Counted from the stretch's first letter, positions 16,837 through 24,030 are shown. The stretch: 34,404 bases of DNA from Collinsella vaginalis (GCF_900176655.1 NZ_LT838843.1:439815-474218); one strand, 5' to 3'. The notes: generated by a model from the letters alone, not told the origin. Numbers and translations are program-made.

Positions 16837-16866
16837 GAGCCGTCTCTGTGTTGGGGCGGCTCTTTC
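16837..16866 (+). terminator. Rho-independent terminator
   Basis: GAGCCGTCTC (16837-16846) pairs with GGGGCGGCTC (16853-16862), including wobble pairs, around TGTGTT and is followed by TTTC. It directly follows the tRNA-like fragment. Confidence 0.65.
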
Positions 16867-17226
16867 ATGAAGATCAGGAATTAAATCGCCCTGTGGGAAG
16901 ATATACTCGATATTGCACATTAGCAATGTTGTCCGGAGCTCAGCTTTAGATGGTTCTCATGTTTCAAATTGTGGTATCAAAGGCCAGATTCCAAAATCCA
17001 TGAAGCTGGGACTCTCCAAACATTGGGCAGATGGAACGGGCTGCTAACGCCGTGGCGCAAGCAATCGAGACTGAGGCCGCTTGTCGCAAGGATGACGAGT
17101 TGTCAAAGTGGGCAAGACGGGGACAGGGAATTTGGGTTGATTGTTTGGCTGGAATTTGAATAAAAGGGAACCGGTTTCACAGCCTGCGACCATCAGACCG
17201 TATCATGGGAGAAGGGGCGATTACAA
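16867..17226. other. Lower-GC intergenic stretch
   Basis: No recognisable gene; visibly more AT-rich than the flanking chromosome, consistent with leftover accessory DNA. Short open frames here have no ribosome sites or family features. Confidence 0.4.
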
Positions 17227-17409
17227 ATGTATCGTCTGTTTGACAGGGTGCTTGATTTGAAGTCGGGGAAGCCCTGTTTCATAATCGACGTCGACGATCA
17301 TGGAGACGAAGGCGTCGTGTACGGGATCGAAGCGGAAGATCAAGGTGATCCGGATTGGTTTCGCTGGGCGATAGATTCTGACTTACGAAAGCTGCCGGAA
17401 CACGATTAA
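17227..17409 (+). CDS. Small hypothetical acidic protein
   Basis: 60 residues with a plausible folded composition: MYRLFDRVLDLKSGKPCFI, then an acidic middle (DVDDHGDEG) and DPDWFRWAIDSDLRKLPEHD at the end. AGAAGGGG lies about 10 bases before the ATG. I do not recognise the family; it loosely resembles small beta-barrel proteins encoded beside toxin or mobile genes. It lies in low-GC DNA between the tRNA remnant and the tRNA-Gly island and could be a remnant cargo gene. Confidence 0.45.
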   Translation: MYRLFDRVLDLKSGKPCFIIDVDDHGDEGVVYGIEAEDQGDPDWFRWAIDSDLRKLPEHD

Positions 17410-17707
17410 GCGATCTACTGGGAGCTTAAAGGACTGCCTCTCACAATGTGTAATAGCCGATCCACAAAGAGGTGCGAGTATGGGGCCGCAGGTATTGACC
17501 GATGGGAGCGGAACAACGACCACGCCCCCGATTCACCCTCCCAACATCCATTCCGCAGGGGAGATGCAATTGACTATGACGGGAGCCACTGGCGAAATAC
17601 GAGGGATAGCTAGGGTCGGGTACCGTGGCGAAATCCTATGGCAAAAACGGTTTTGAGCCAAGCAATGTAATATTGCGCACCTCCATTGCGCATTTCAAGG
17701 CGGAATC
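17410..17707. other. Intergenic stretch left of the island
   Basis: No supported gene, repeat or RNA; open frames lack ribosome sites. Confidence 0.4.
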
Positions 17708-17739
17708 AAAAAAGGTCAAACCAAATAACGGTTTGACCT
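17708..17739 (-). terminator. Former tRNA-Gly terminator at the left island edge
   Basis: AGGTCAAACC (17713-17722) pairs perfectly with GGTTTGACCT (17730-17739); the A-run at 17708-17713 is a U-run on the minus strand. It ends 12 bases before the 44-bp tRNA-Gly fragment, where the terminator of the original tRNA would be. Confidence 0.8.
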
Positions 17740-17750
17740 GCGAATTCATC

Positions 17751-17794
17751 TGGAGCGGGCGACGGGAGTCGAACCCGCCTCATCAGCTTGGAAG
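17751..17794. repeat. Left attachment site (44-bp tRNA-Gly 3' fragment)
   Basis: Identical over 44 bp to 23532-23575, starting with TGG (complement of CCA) and running through the T arm into the anticodon loop. It breaks off in the anticodon region (GGAAG), so this copy is not a functional tRNA. Confidence 0.92.
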
Positions 17795-17910
17795 AGTAGA
17801 GATAATTTCTGATAGGCCGTCTACCTGCAATAACTCGGTCGTTCTACCTGCGTATATTTGGACTATTGCGCCTAAAAAGACCGTGAACTACCATGTGGTA
17901 AAGATGGTTT

Positions 17911-17940
17911 CTGTCATATTTCTGTCATGAAATCTGTCAT
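17911..17940 (+). repeat. Left CTGTCAT triplet (putative integrase arm sites)
   Basis: CTGTCAT at 17911-17917, 17922-17928 and 17934-17940. The surrounding stretch 17907-17929 matches the right-end triplet at 23441-23463. It lies just before the integrase gene, in the position of arm-type sites and possible autoregulatory operators. Confidence 0.6.
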
Positions 17941-17959
17941 GAGAAATCGAGGTTCTTAC

Positions 17960-19240
17960 ATGGGTTTACCTGCTGAAAAGTTCACGACCGTCTCAGTTAA
18001 GCCGTATGAGACGCGCAAGAAGGACGGCACTGTGACGGCCTACAAGTGGCGTGCGGTTCTGCAATACAAAGACGATGAGGAAAAGTGGAGGCAGAAAAAC
18101 GTCACACTTAAGACCGAGGGGCGCGACAAAGGCCGCTCCAAGCAGGTTGAGAAGGCGGCGCAGATTGAGGCCGAGACCCTGAGGAAGCGGCTCAACGCCG
18201 AGGCGCTTGAGACGCCGCAAAGCCATGAGACGGTAACAGAGTACTTCTCTAGGTACGTGGAGGGCCGCGCCCTAAGTATCGAGAGATCATCGGCGAATGA
18301 GCTTCGCCGCATCCTCAAGACTCATATCGCCCCGAGTATCGGCAAGATTGAGCTGGACGCCCTCACGCCCGACGATGTGCAAGAGTGGGTGACGGGGCTA
18401 TCCAAGGAATATGCGCCCTCGACGGTCAAGAAGTGCCTTACCAACCTTCGCTCAGCCATGCGCGAGGCCGTGGACCGTGACCGCCTCGTTAAGGACCCCA
18501 CACGGGGCATCAAGAACCCCAAATTGCCTACGCCGAGGCCCAACGCACTCGACGGTTACGGACGGGCGAAGGTCGTGCGCTTCATTGCGCTGGACCCCTG
18601 CAAGCCCCTCAACGTCGCTTTCGCGCTTGCGATCTATATGGGCTTGCGAGAAGGGGAGATTTGCGGGTTGCGGTGGAAGAGCGTAAACCTCGACGCCCAG
18701 ACGCTTGAGGTACGCGAGACGATAGGGCGCGACGGCTCTAAGTGGTATCTCAAGGAACCCAAGACGGGCGGTAGCATCCGCACTCTGTATATCCCCGGCA
18801 CAGTTGCCGACGCGCTCAGGGCGAGACGTGCTCAGGTGAACGAGGAGCGGTTGAGCATCGGGACCAAGCTCAACGAGCTGTTCGTTGTCGGTGGTGCGGA
18901 TGGCAGCTACATGGCCCCGCATTACCTTTCCTCACGTTGGCGCATCGCTGCCGACGCGCTTGAGCTTGTCGGCACAGAGGGCAACCGTCCAACGTTCCAC
19001 GATCTGCGCCACACGTTCGCCACGGCTGCAATTGCGTACGGAACCGACGTCAAGACCGTTTCGAGCATCTTGGGGCATGCCAACGCGGCCATGACCCTCA
19101 ACGTTTACGCCACAGCCGATGCGGACGCAAAACGGCGGGGGGCACAGGCAGTTGAGCGCCTGTATCAGGCTGAGGCAGCGAGGCACGTGAGCAACGGGCA
19201 GGTCATTGATCTGGTGGGGACGGGCACCGATGGCCAGTAA
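17960..19240 (+). CDS. int: Tyrosine recombinase, island integrase
   Basis: 426-residue tyrosine recombinase that would integrate and excise the island at tRNA-Gly. Catalytic set: R230 (in GLREGE), K268, H347 and R350 (HDLRHT), H373 (LGHA) and nucleophile Y383 (NVYAT). The N-terminal ~75 residues are an AP2-like arm-binding segment (VRYKWRAVLQYKDDEEKW-type strand pattern), then a SAM-like core-binding domain (residues ~80-170, TVTEYFSRYVEGRALS). ATG 17960 is chosen with CGAGG seven bases upstream; in-frame ATGs at 17927 and 17939 would start inside the CTGTCAT sites. It lies 166 bp from the left attachment site. Confidence 0.95.
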   Translation: MGLPAEKFTTVSVKPYETRKKDGTVTAYKWRAVLQYKDDEEKWRQKNVTLKTEGRDKGRSKQVEKAAQIEAETLRKRLNAEALETPQSHETVTEYFSRYVEGRALSIERSSANELRRILKTHIAPSIGKIELDALTPDDVQEWVTGLSKEYAPSTVKKCLTNLRSAMREAVDRDRLVKDPTRGIKNPKLPTPRPNALDGYGRAKVVRFIALDPCKPLNVAFALAIYMGLREGEICGLRWKSVNLDAQTLEVRETIGRDGSKWYLKEPKTGGSIRTLYIPGTVADALRARRAQVNEERLSIGTKLNELFVVGGADGSYMAPHYLSSRWRIAADALELVGTEGNRPTFHDLRHTFATAAIAYGTDVKTVSSILGHANAAMTLNVYATADADAKRRGAQAVERLYQAEAARHVSNGQVIDLVGTGTDGQ

Positions 19241-20060
19241 TAAGAATGGTGAGTGCGGTGGAACTAAGCCCAGCAATGAGCAGCGCGAAGCGAGTGAAGA
19301 TTCGAAATACTTCAATTCTGTGCTGAAGGATAAGGGAATCAATGTTGAAGACCCAAAGCACCCGTTGCGAGGACTGCCGGACGATCGATTGCAGACGGCT
19401 ATCCGATGGGCTTTGAACGATGACAGCGGTAAAAAGAAGTTCCTTGAGACGTACGCTCGCATGGTGGGCGTTGGGTTCTCACGTCAAGCGCTCAACGGTT
19501 GGCTGAGGGAGTCTAGTAAGATTAACGCCGATCGGCTGGGTTTCATCGTGGACATGCTTGCGCGTTTTATGGCGGATGAGATGACGGGGAGACTCAGCGG
19601 CGAAATCGTGGGCGAGATCCTACGCCGCAACCCGTTTGCCCCCTTAGATTTGCCGACATCGCATGAACGCTATGAGGCCGCGTACTCACTCATCGTTGAC
19701 TGCCTATTTGGATTGGCGAGGCCCGACCGCATCAAACTGAAGCGATTTGCCGTTATCGCGGCGTTGATGGAGACGGAAGAGGCCGAGCTTGACGCCGTTG
19801 GGGCTGTGCTGACCTGCCGCATACAATCCGGTAGCGGATGGGGGAAGAGGACCGCGCGCGAGGCTCTTGAAGACGTCCGAAGGATTGGCCCCAACGAGAG
19901 CATGACCGAGGTTGCCGAAGGGCCGGCGAGTGATCTATTCGAGGCTAGGGCGCTTGAGAATATCGGTGAGCTTTTGGATTGGGCTGCAGAGGTGCGCGAG
20001 TTTGCCGAAGAACGGCAGAAAAGCAAGCAATCCGAGTATACATTTTTGCCGTTTTTATGA
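19230..20060 (+). CDS. Island protein of unknown function, possible HTH
   Basis: 276-residue soluble, mainly helical and charged protein; family not recognised. Residues ~75-110 (ARMVGVGFSRQALNGWLRES and the following INADRLGFIVDMLARF) read like a helix-turn-helix with a recognition helix, so a regulator controlling lysogeny-like maintenance is possible. The ATG overlaps the integrase stop by 11 bp, with GGGGACGGG upstream, so it is co-expressed with int. A terminator follows about 20 bp after the stop, isolating int plus this gene from the replication genes. In gene position it corresponds to the regulator slot of satellite islands, which is inference. Confidence 0.7.
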   Translation: MASNKNGECGGTKPSNEQREASEDSKYFNSVLKDKGINVEDPKHPLRGLPDDRLQTAIRWALNDDSGKKKFLETYARMVGVGFSRQALNGWLRESSKINADRLGFIVDMLARFMADEMTGRLSGEIVGEILRRNPFAPLDLPTSHERYEAAYSLIVDCLFGLARPDRIKLKRFAVIAALMETEEAELDAVGAVLTCRIQSGSGWGKRTAREALEDVRRIGPNESMTEVAEGPASDLFEARALENIGELLDWAAEVREFAEERQKSKQSEYTFLPFL

Positions 20061-20079
20061 AGGGGATAAAATAATATTT

Positions 20080-20110
20080 GGCCGTGGCTGAAAGAAAGCT
20101 GCGGCCTTTT
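20080..20110 (+). terminator. Rho-independent terminator after the int unit
   Basis: GGCCG-TG-GCT pairs with AGC-TG-CGGCC (interrupted stem) around GAAAGAA, followed by TTTT. It separates the integration genes from the replication genes. Confidence 0.65.
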
Positions 20111-20307
20111 CGTTTCAACTGTTTTCGAGCTTCTTGATAATTCGTCCTCACTGAAAGAAAGAGGGCGGTATTTGCTTTTCGAATCTGATAGAAGCACGCT
20201 GTTTCCGCAGGTAGAACGGTCCTTTTTGTTTGCTATGGTCTGAGTTGTTAACCGAGGGCGCACCCGCACCCCAGAGACGGGCGCAAGACGCCCAGGAAGG
20301 ACAGACC

Positions 20308-20517
20308 ATGTGCAAGAAGACTACGGGCGAGCTTATCGCCGAGGTGACGGAGGGGGCGCAGGCCGTCGTATCGCCGAAGGCCGCTGCGGCTTTCCTCGAC
20401 TGTCATGAGCGCACCGTCACGCGCATGTGCGAGCAGGGCAAGCTGAAGGCCGTGAAGGTCATGAGCATGTGGCGCATCAACCGGCGCGCCCTGCTCGACT
20501 TCGCGGGTGTGGAGTAG
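20308..20517 (+). CDS. HTH protein, excisionase/AlpA-like
   Basis: 69-residue protein with a winged-helix DNA-binding motif of the MerR/excisionase type: VVSPKAAAAFLDCHERTVTR (residues ~24-43), MCEQGKLKAVKVMSMWRINRRALLDF. Such small proteins act as excisionase or as an activator of satellite genes. The ATG at 20308 has GGAAGGA upstream; earlier in-frame starts are unlikely. It overlaps the next gene by one base (TAGTG), so it is translationally coupled to the primase. First gene of the island's replication operon, with a roughly 200-bp leader. Confidence 0.85.
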   Translation: MCKKTTGELIAEVTEGAQAVVSPKAAAAFLDCHERTVTRMCEQGKLKAVKVMSMWRINRRALLDFAGVE

Positions 20518-21176
20518 TGTCCCCAAAAGTTGAGCCGCCCCTCTGCTACACCACATACCAAAAGGGACGGCTCATAGGGACCACGGGAAGGCCCCAAGGC
20601 GATGATACCCGAAGCCTGCGTTTGCTTGTCAGGGTCGATTCGGCGGAGGTCTTCGAGAGCAAGCCGACTAAGCGCCAGGCTGCGGCGATCAGCCGTCGAA
20701 TAATGGAGAACGGGGCGGCGCGCGCTGTAACCCCCGAGGGTTTAGCGCAGGCCCTGTCATGGGGTTATTCCATCATGGGGGGCCTCTGCGTCGGGAGGCG
20801 TTCGCCGGACCATTGGAAGCAGCAACAGGTTTGGTGCATCGACGTGGACAACGACCCCGCAATGACTTCGCGCGGCTGGACCCCCCTTGCGTACACCGAA
20901 GCCGTGATCAGAGCGCTCAGGCGAGGTCTGCCCCTGCTTGTCAGCTACGAGACGTTTAGCAGTGATCCCGACCCGCTTGCACCCCCGGAGCGCGAACGCT
21001 ACCGCTTGCTGTTCGCAAGGGCGCGACCCACGCGGGACCCCGCCGAGGGGGAGCGTTTCGGGGCGGCGTTGTTAGCGGCGTACCCAGAGGCTGACCGCTC
21101 GACAACCCAGTTAAATCGGATCTTCTACGGGACCGATAAGGAGGTTCTGCTGTGGCACAGCACGAACATAAGATAG
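20517..21176 (+). CDS. PrimPol-like primase, island-encoded
   Basis: 219-residue protein resembling the archaeo-eukaryotic primase/PrimPol-type domain found beside D5-like helicases in phage and plasmid replication modules. The probable metal-binding pair is D109 and D111 in VWCIDVDND; downstream SYETFSSDP and RYRLLFARARPTRDP fit the catalytic serine/lysine region, and LNRIFYGTDKEVLLW matches the end of such domains. It would make primers for island DNA replication. The start is GTG 20517, overlapping the previous stop. Its end overlaps the helicase gene by 25 bp. The assignment rests on motif order and context, so other AEP subgroups are possible. Confidence 0.75.
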   Translation: MSPKVEPPLCYTTYQKGRLIGTTGRPQGDDTRSLRLLVRVDSAEVFESKPTKRQAAAISRRIMENGAARAVTPEGLAQALSWGYSIMGGLCVGRRSPDHWKQQQVWCIDVDNDPAMTSRGWTPLAYTEAVIRALRRGLPLLVSYETFSSDPDPLAPPERERYRLLFARARPTRDPAEGERFGAALLAAYPEADRSTTQLNRIFYGTDKEVLLWHSTNIR

Positions 21177-22849
21177 GGGGCGGGCAGCCCGCTCGACAGC
21201 CCTTCACATTGCCGTGCACAATCGCGGAGGGGGCTAGGAACGACACGCTGATGAGGTATGCGAGTTCCCTTCAGGCAAAGGGTTGCGATGATGACGAAAT
21301 CATGCGGCGTGTGCTGGAGGCGAACGCGACACGTTGCGCCCCGCCGATGGGGGAATCGGAGGCGAGGGGGATTGTCAGGGGCGTGACCACTCGTTACGAA
21401 AAAGGGCCTTCAAAAGGATATGGGAAGGCATGCAAGCAGACTGAGCGGAATGCGGAATCCCCGTTCGACAGGCTACTGTCGGAAGGCACAAACGACCGCG
21501 TGCTATCGCGCGTCTTCGGGGACATGTACCGGCCCCGCCTGCGTTGGGTGTGCGAGGCAAACAGCTGGTTCACCTACGATGGGACGCGATGGGCGGACGG
21601 GACTTCGGGCGGCAAGGAGCTTGCCGAACGGCTCATGAAGGATTTCGTTGAACGGTTGTGCCGCTGGGCGTGCTCCATTGAGGATCCCGACAAGCGAAGT
21701 GCTGTAATGAAAGAGGCCGCTAAGTACAACGGGGAAAGTAAACGCAGGCACCTGCTGGAGGACTCACATGAGGCTTTGAACGCTCATATTGCCGACTTCG
21801 ATAACGACAAGAACCTGTTCAACGTGAAGAACGGAACTCTTGTGCTTCGCCCCGATTTCATCTTTCGGCAACATGACCCCGCCGACATGATCACGAAGGT
21901 TGCGGGGTGCGAGTACGATCCCAATGTGGGCTACGGGGAGTGGCTTGAGTTCCTTAACCGCACGTTCGAGGGGCGTGAGGACGTGACGCCTTTTCTTCAA
22001 CAGCGTATGGGGCTTGCGCTCGCTGCAGACACATCCCTTGAATGCTTTTACATCGTTATCGGGGCTACCCGAACGGGCAAGTCCACGTTCTGCGAGGCCG
22101 TGGCAAGCGTGTTTGGGAGCTATGCAGGGACAGCTGACCCAGCGACGTTTTATTGCTGTAAGCGAAGCAGTGGAAGTGCAACGCCCGATTATGCGGCGTT
22201 CAGGGGTGCGCGCTTTATCACGGTCCCCGAGCTGCCCGAGCGAATGCCCCTCGATATCGCCCTCGTGAAAAGGTTGACGGGCGGGGATGTGATCAGTGCG
22301 CGCAAACTCCATCAGGATTATTTCGAGTTTCGTGCGGAGTGCGCCATTCTGATCAATTCCAACTTCTTGCCCACACTCAGCGACAATACCCTGTTCACAT
22401 CTGACCGAATCGTCGTCGTTCCGTTTCGAAACAAGGTTCCTGAGGGCATGCGTGACCTAGGCTTGAAAGAGCGAATGAAGGGAGAGGGGTACAAGAGCGG
22501 CGTCCTCAACTGGTTGCTTGACGGCTTGAAGCAATATGGGGCCTTCGGCACGGATGTTCCCCAGACGTGCAGGGGCGAAGTGGAGGCGTACAGGGATAAC
22601 GCCGATGTGCTGGGAGAGTTTATCGAAGAGTGTTGCGAGTGGTTCGAGGGCGCGAAGACCAGCGGAATCGACGTTTACACGCGTTACAGCGAATGGAGCA
22701 AGGAAAGGGGGCACGGCACGTTGTCCGCGCGGAGCTTCTACGACAAGTTGCGAGACATGAACGTGACGGTAAAAAGGGGCGTGCCCGATAGGGGCAAGAC
22801 GCAGGTGCGCAATTGCGTCTTCGGGTTGACGGTATCCCCGCTTGCCTAG
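21152..22849 (+). CDS. Phage/plasmid primase-helicase, D5/P4 family
   Basis: 565-residue replication protein. Residues ~10-80 resemble the PriCT-1 primase C-terminal helical domain (RNDTLMRYASSLQAKGCDDDEI, MGESEARGIVRGVTTRY). A D5_N domain follows (~110-270, ending in KNLFNVKNGTLVLRPD). An SF3-type ATPase contains Walker A GATRTGKST (304-312) and a Walker B-like FITVPELPE near 350, then ILINSNFLPTL with the sensor asparagine. It would unwind the island origin as a hexamer. GTG 21152 has AAGGAGG seven bases upstream. It works with the PrimPol-like gene just before it. A candidate origin lies directly after the stop. Confidence 0.93.
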   Translation: MAQHEHKIGGGQPARQPFTLPCTIAEGARNDTLMRYASSLQAKGCDDDEIMRRVLEANATRCAPPMGESEARGIVRGVTTRYEKGPSKGYGKACKQTERNAESPFDRLLSEGTNDRVLSRVFGDMYRPRLRWVCEANSWFTYDGTRWADGTSGGKELAERLMKDFVERLCRWACSIEDPDKRSAVMKEAAKYNGESKRRHLLEDSHEALNAHIADFDNDKNLFNVKNGTLVLRPDFIFRQHDPADMITKVAGCEYDPNVGYGEWLEFLNRTFEGREDVTPFLQQRMGLALAADTSLECFYIVIGATRTGKSTFCEAVASVFGSYAGTADPATFYCCKRSSGSATPDYAAFRGARFITVPELPERMPLDIALVKRLTGGDVISARKLHQDYFEFRAECAILINSNFLPTLSDNTLFTSDRIVVVPFRNKVPEGMRDLGLKERMKGEGYKSGVLNWLLDGLKQYGAFGTDVPQTCRGEVEAYRDNADVLGEFIEECCEWFEGAKTSGIDVYTRYSEWSKERGHGTLSARSFYDKLRDMNVTVKRGVPDRGKTQVRNCVFGLTVSPLA

Positions 22850-22864
22850 CGTCGTGCATTCCCC

Positions 22865-22947
22865 TAGTACGCAAAACGTACTAATTCAAATATTCCTTCG
22901 TAGAATATATATAGGGAAAAACTCTGAGTAGTACGGAAAGCGTACTA
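22865..22947. repeat. Twin palindromes around an AT-rich segment (candidate origin)
   Basis: TAGTACG-CAAAA-CGTACTA (22865-22883) and TAGTACG-GAAAG-CGTACTA (22929-22947) share the same 7-bp arms and 5-base loops, 64 bp apart. The 45 bases between are AT-rich (ATATATA run). Position right after the primase-helicase stop fits a helicase-recognised replication origin, or paired operators. Confidence 0.65.
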
Positions 22948-22957
22948 GACGGGCGGG

Positions 22958-22985
22958 GCCTCCATTGCGGGGGCTTCGCTTTTTT
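22958..22985 (+). terminator. Terminator after the island replication operon
   Basis: GCCTCC (22958-22963) pairs with GGGGGC (22969-22974) including one wobble, followed by TTCGC and six Ts (22980-22985). Short but with a good T-tract. Confidence 0.55.
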
Positions 22986-23440
22986 GCGCGGGAAGACCCG
23001 TGAACACCGATGTGCGAAAACGAGGTATAGCTATCGGACAGTGAGAGAACGGGTCGTGTGAGCCGTGCCGAGGCCCCAGGGGGGTCTTTTTTCAGGGTAC
23101 GCAGGCCACCACGCAGCACCAGGGCCGGTATACCCCCGCACCCGGTTTTTCCATGGCGCTGATCAAATAGTTCGGGTCTTCCCGACGCCGGGGTGCTCCG
23201 CATTACGGGCCTATGAGGCCGCTGTAATACCGAACATGAAATTGCGAGCGTGGGGCGGCGTCTCTCCCCGACATCGGAAGGTCCGCCCCACGGCATAGGG
23301 CCGAACAGACGGAAGTTCTTTCACATCAGAATGAGGTCGTGCGTCCCGCTAGGGGGATCTGTTATGCCGCCGGGGCCAGGAAAAGGATAGGTGGAGGAGG
23401 TGCCCCCGTCCCAAAGTAATCTCGTCATGTTTATTGGGGC
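22986..23440. other. Gene-free right part of the island
   Basis: No convincing coding frame. It holds a T-tract hairpin-like site (GGCCCC-AGGGGGGTC-TTTTTT, about 23072-23092) and a perfect 10-bp inverted repeat, CGTGGGGCGG (23249-23258) with CCGCCCCACG (23283-23292). These could be terminator or structured-RNA elements; nothing more specific is supported. Confidence 0.45.
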
Positions 23441-23445
23441 GGTTT

Positions 23446-23476
23446 CTGTCATATTTCTGTCATGCGCATCTGTCAT
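23446..23476 (+). repeat. Right CTGTCAT triplet (putative integrase arm sites)
   Basis: CTGTCAT at 23446-23452, 23457-23463 and 23470-23476, with spacing of 11 and 13 (left end 11 and 12), in the same orientation as the left triplet. It lies 56 bp inside the right attachment core. Confidence 0.6.
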
Positions 23477-23495
23477 AGATTATGAAAACAAAATA

Positions 23496-23520
23496 GGCCA
23501 GAGTTTTAACCACTCTGACC
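23496..23520 (-). terminator. Island-borne terminator for tRNA-Gly
   Basis: On the minus strand GGTCAGAG pairs with CTCTGGCC (one wobble), then TATTTTG. It ends 12 bases from the attachment core, the same distance as the left, ancestral terminator, so integration preserved tRNA termination. Confidence 0.7.
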
Positions 23521-23531
23521 TGCGTCTTTTA

Positions 23532-23575
23532 TGGAGCGGGCGACGGGAGTCGAACCCGCCTCATCAGCTTGGAAG
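23532..23575. repeat. Right attachment site (within intact tRNA-Gly)
   Basis: 44 bp identical to 17751-17794, spanning CCA to the anticodon loop of tRNA-Gly. Confidence 0.92.
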
Positions 23576-23605
23576 GCTGAGGTTCTACCGATGAACTACG
23601 CCCGC
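23532..23605 (-). tRNA. tRNA-Gly (anticodon TCC)
   Basis: 74-nt cloverleaf on the minus strand: acceptor GCGGGCG/CGCCCGC, D arm GTTC/GAAC, anticodon stem TCAGC/GCTGA with loop CTTCCAA (anticodon TCC), T arm CGGG-TTCGACT-CCCG, discriminator T and encoded CCA. A TATAAT -10 element on the minus strand is at 23619-23624. Its 3' part is the island integration site. Confidence 0.97.
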
Positions 23606-23721
23606 TTGACGAGAAGGCATTATACCGTACTCGCTGCGGGCGCGGCGAGGAACATTCAATTCGCCCTGAGATCTGCGAAGAATCTCACGCCCTCTAGTCC
23701 GCTTGGTAATACTCAGTCAGC

Positions 23722-23919
23722 TTACACCAGGACTCGAGCGATCTCGATCATGGCCGGAGCGGCTTCTTCCAAGAAGTCCCGGTATCCGCAGTAATCGTTG
23801 CGATAATACGTCACATTTAAACGCTTGCAGTTGCGATGACATATTCGTTCAAAGGGGCAGTCGGCGCAACAGGTGCAGGCTCGACGCGGTTCTTTTATGA
23901 AAGGCTGCTGCGGTCCAAC
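23722..23919 (-). pseudogene. C-terminal remnant of a SPASM-domain radical SAM maturase
   Basis: The minus-strand frame ending at the TAA at 23722-23724 reads RACTCCADCPFERICHRNC, then KRLNVTYYRNDYCGYRDFLE. The cysteine spacing C-x2-C-x5-C-x3-C followed by YCxxYxxF is the SPASM auxiliary Fe-S motif of anaerobic sulfatase-maturating enzymes and related peptide modifiers. Only about 65 codons remain; upstream is GC-palindromic DNA and the promoter of the NYN gene on the other strand, so the radical SAM core is missing. Most likely a deletion remnant. The right-hand limit is approximate. Confidence 0.65.
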
Positions 23920-23924
23920 TCGAG

Positions 23925-23961
23925 CCGCGGCGCCCCGGCACGCCGCCCCGGGGCGCCGCGG
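23925..23961. other. Very GC-rich perfect hairpin
   Basis: CCGCGGCGCCCCGG (23925-23938) pairs perfectly over 14 bp with CCGGGGCGCCGCGG (23948-23961) around a 9-base loop. It lacks a T-tract, so it is not a standard terminator. It lies between the SPASM remnant and the -10 (TACAAT, 23991-23996) of the NYN gene. Confidence 0.7.
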
Positions 23962-24030
23962 CCTCGTGATCCCGAGCGCCGCCCTGGCGGTACAATGGAC
24001 GCAACCGATACCTGTTGAGAAAGGGCCGCC

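Larger units (their letters stand above)
17751..23575. mobile_element. Compact tRNA-Gly integrative element (satellite-like island)
   Basis: 5.8-kb element bounded by 44-bp perfect direct repeats made of the 3' part of tRNA-Gly (17751-17794 and 23532-23575). Gene order is integrase, unknown protein, HTH/excisionase-like protein, PrimPol-like primase, D5/P4 primase-helicase, all on the plus strand with overlaps. Both ends carry triplets of CTGTCAT. GC is lower than the host. No structural phage, terminase, toxin or relaxase gene is seen. The int-xis-pri-rep content resembles Gram-positive phage-inducible islands or an integrated replicon; which one cannot be settled from sequence alone. Confidence 0.88.
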
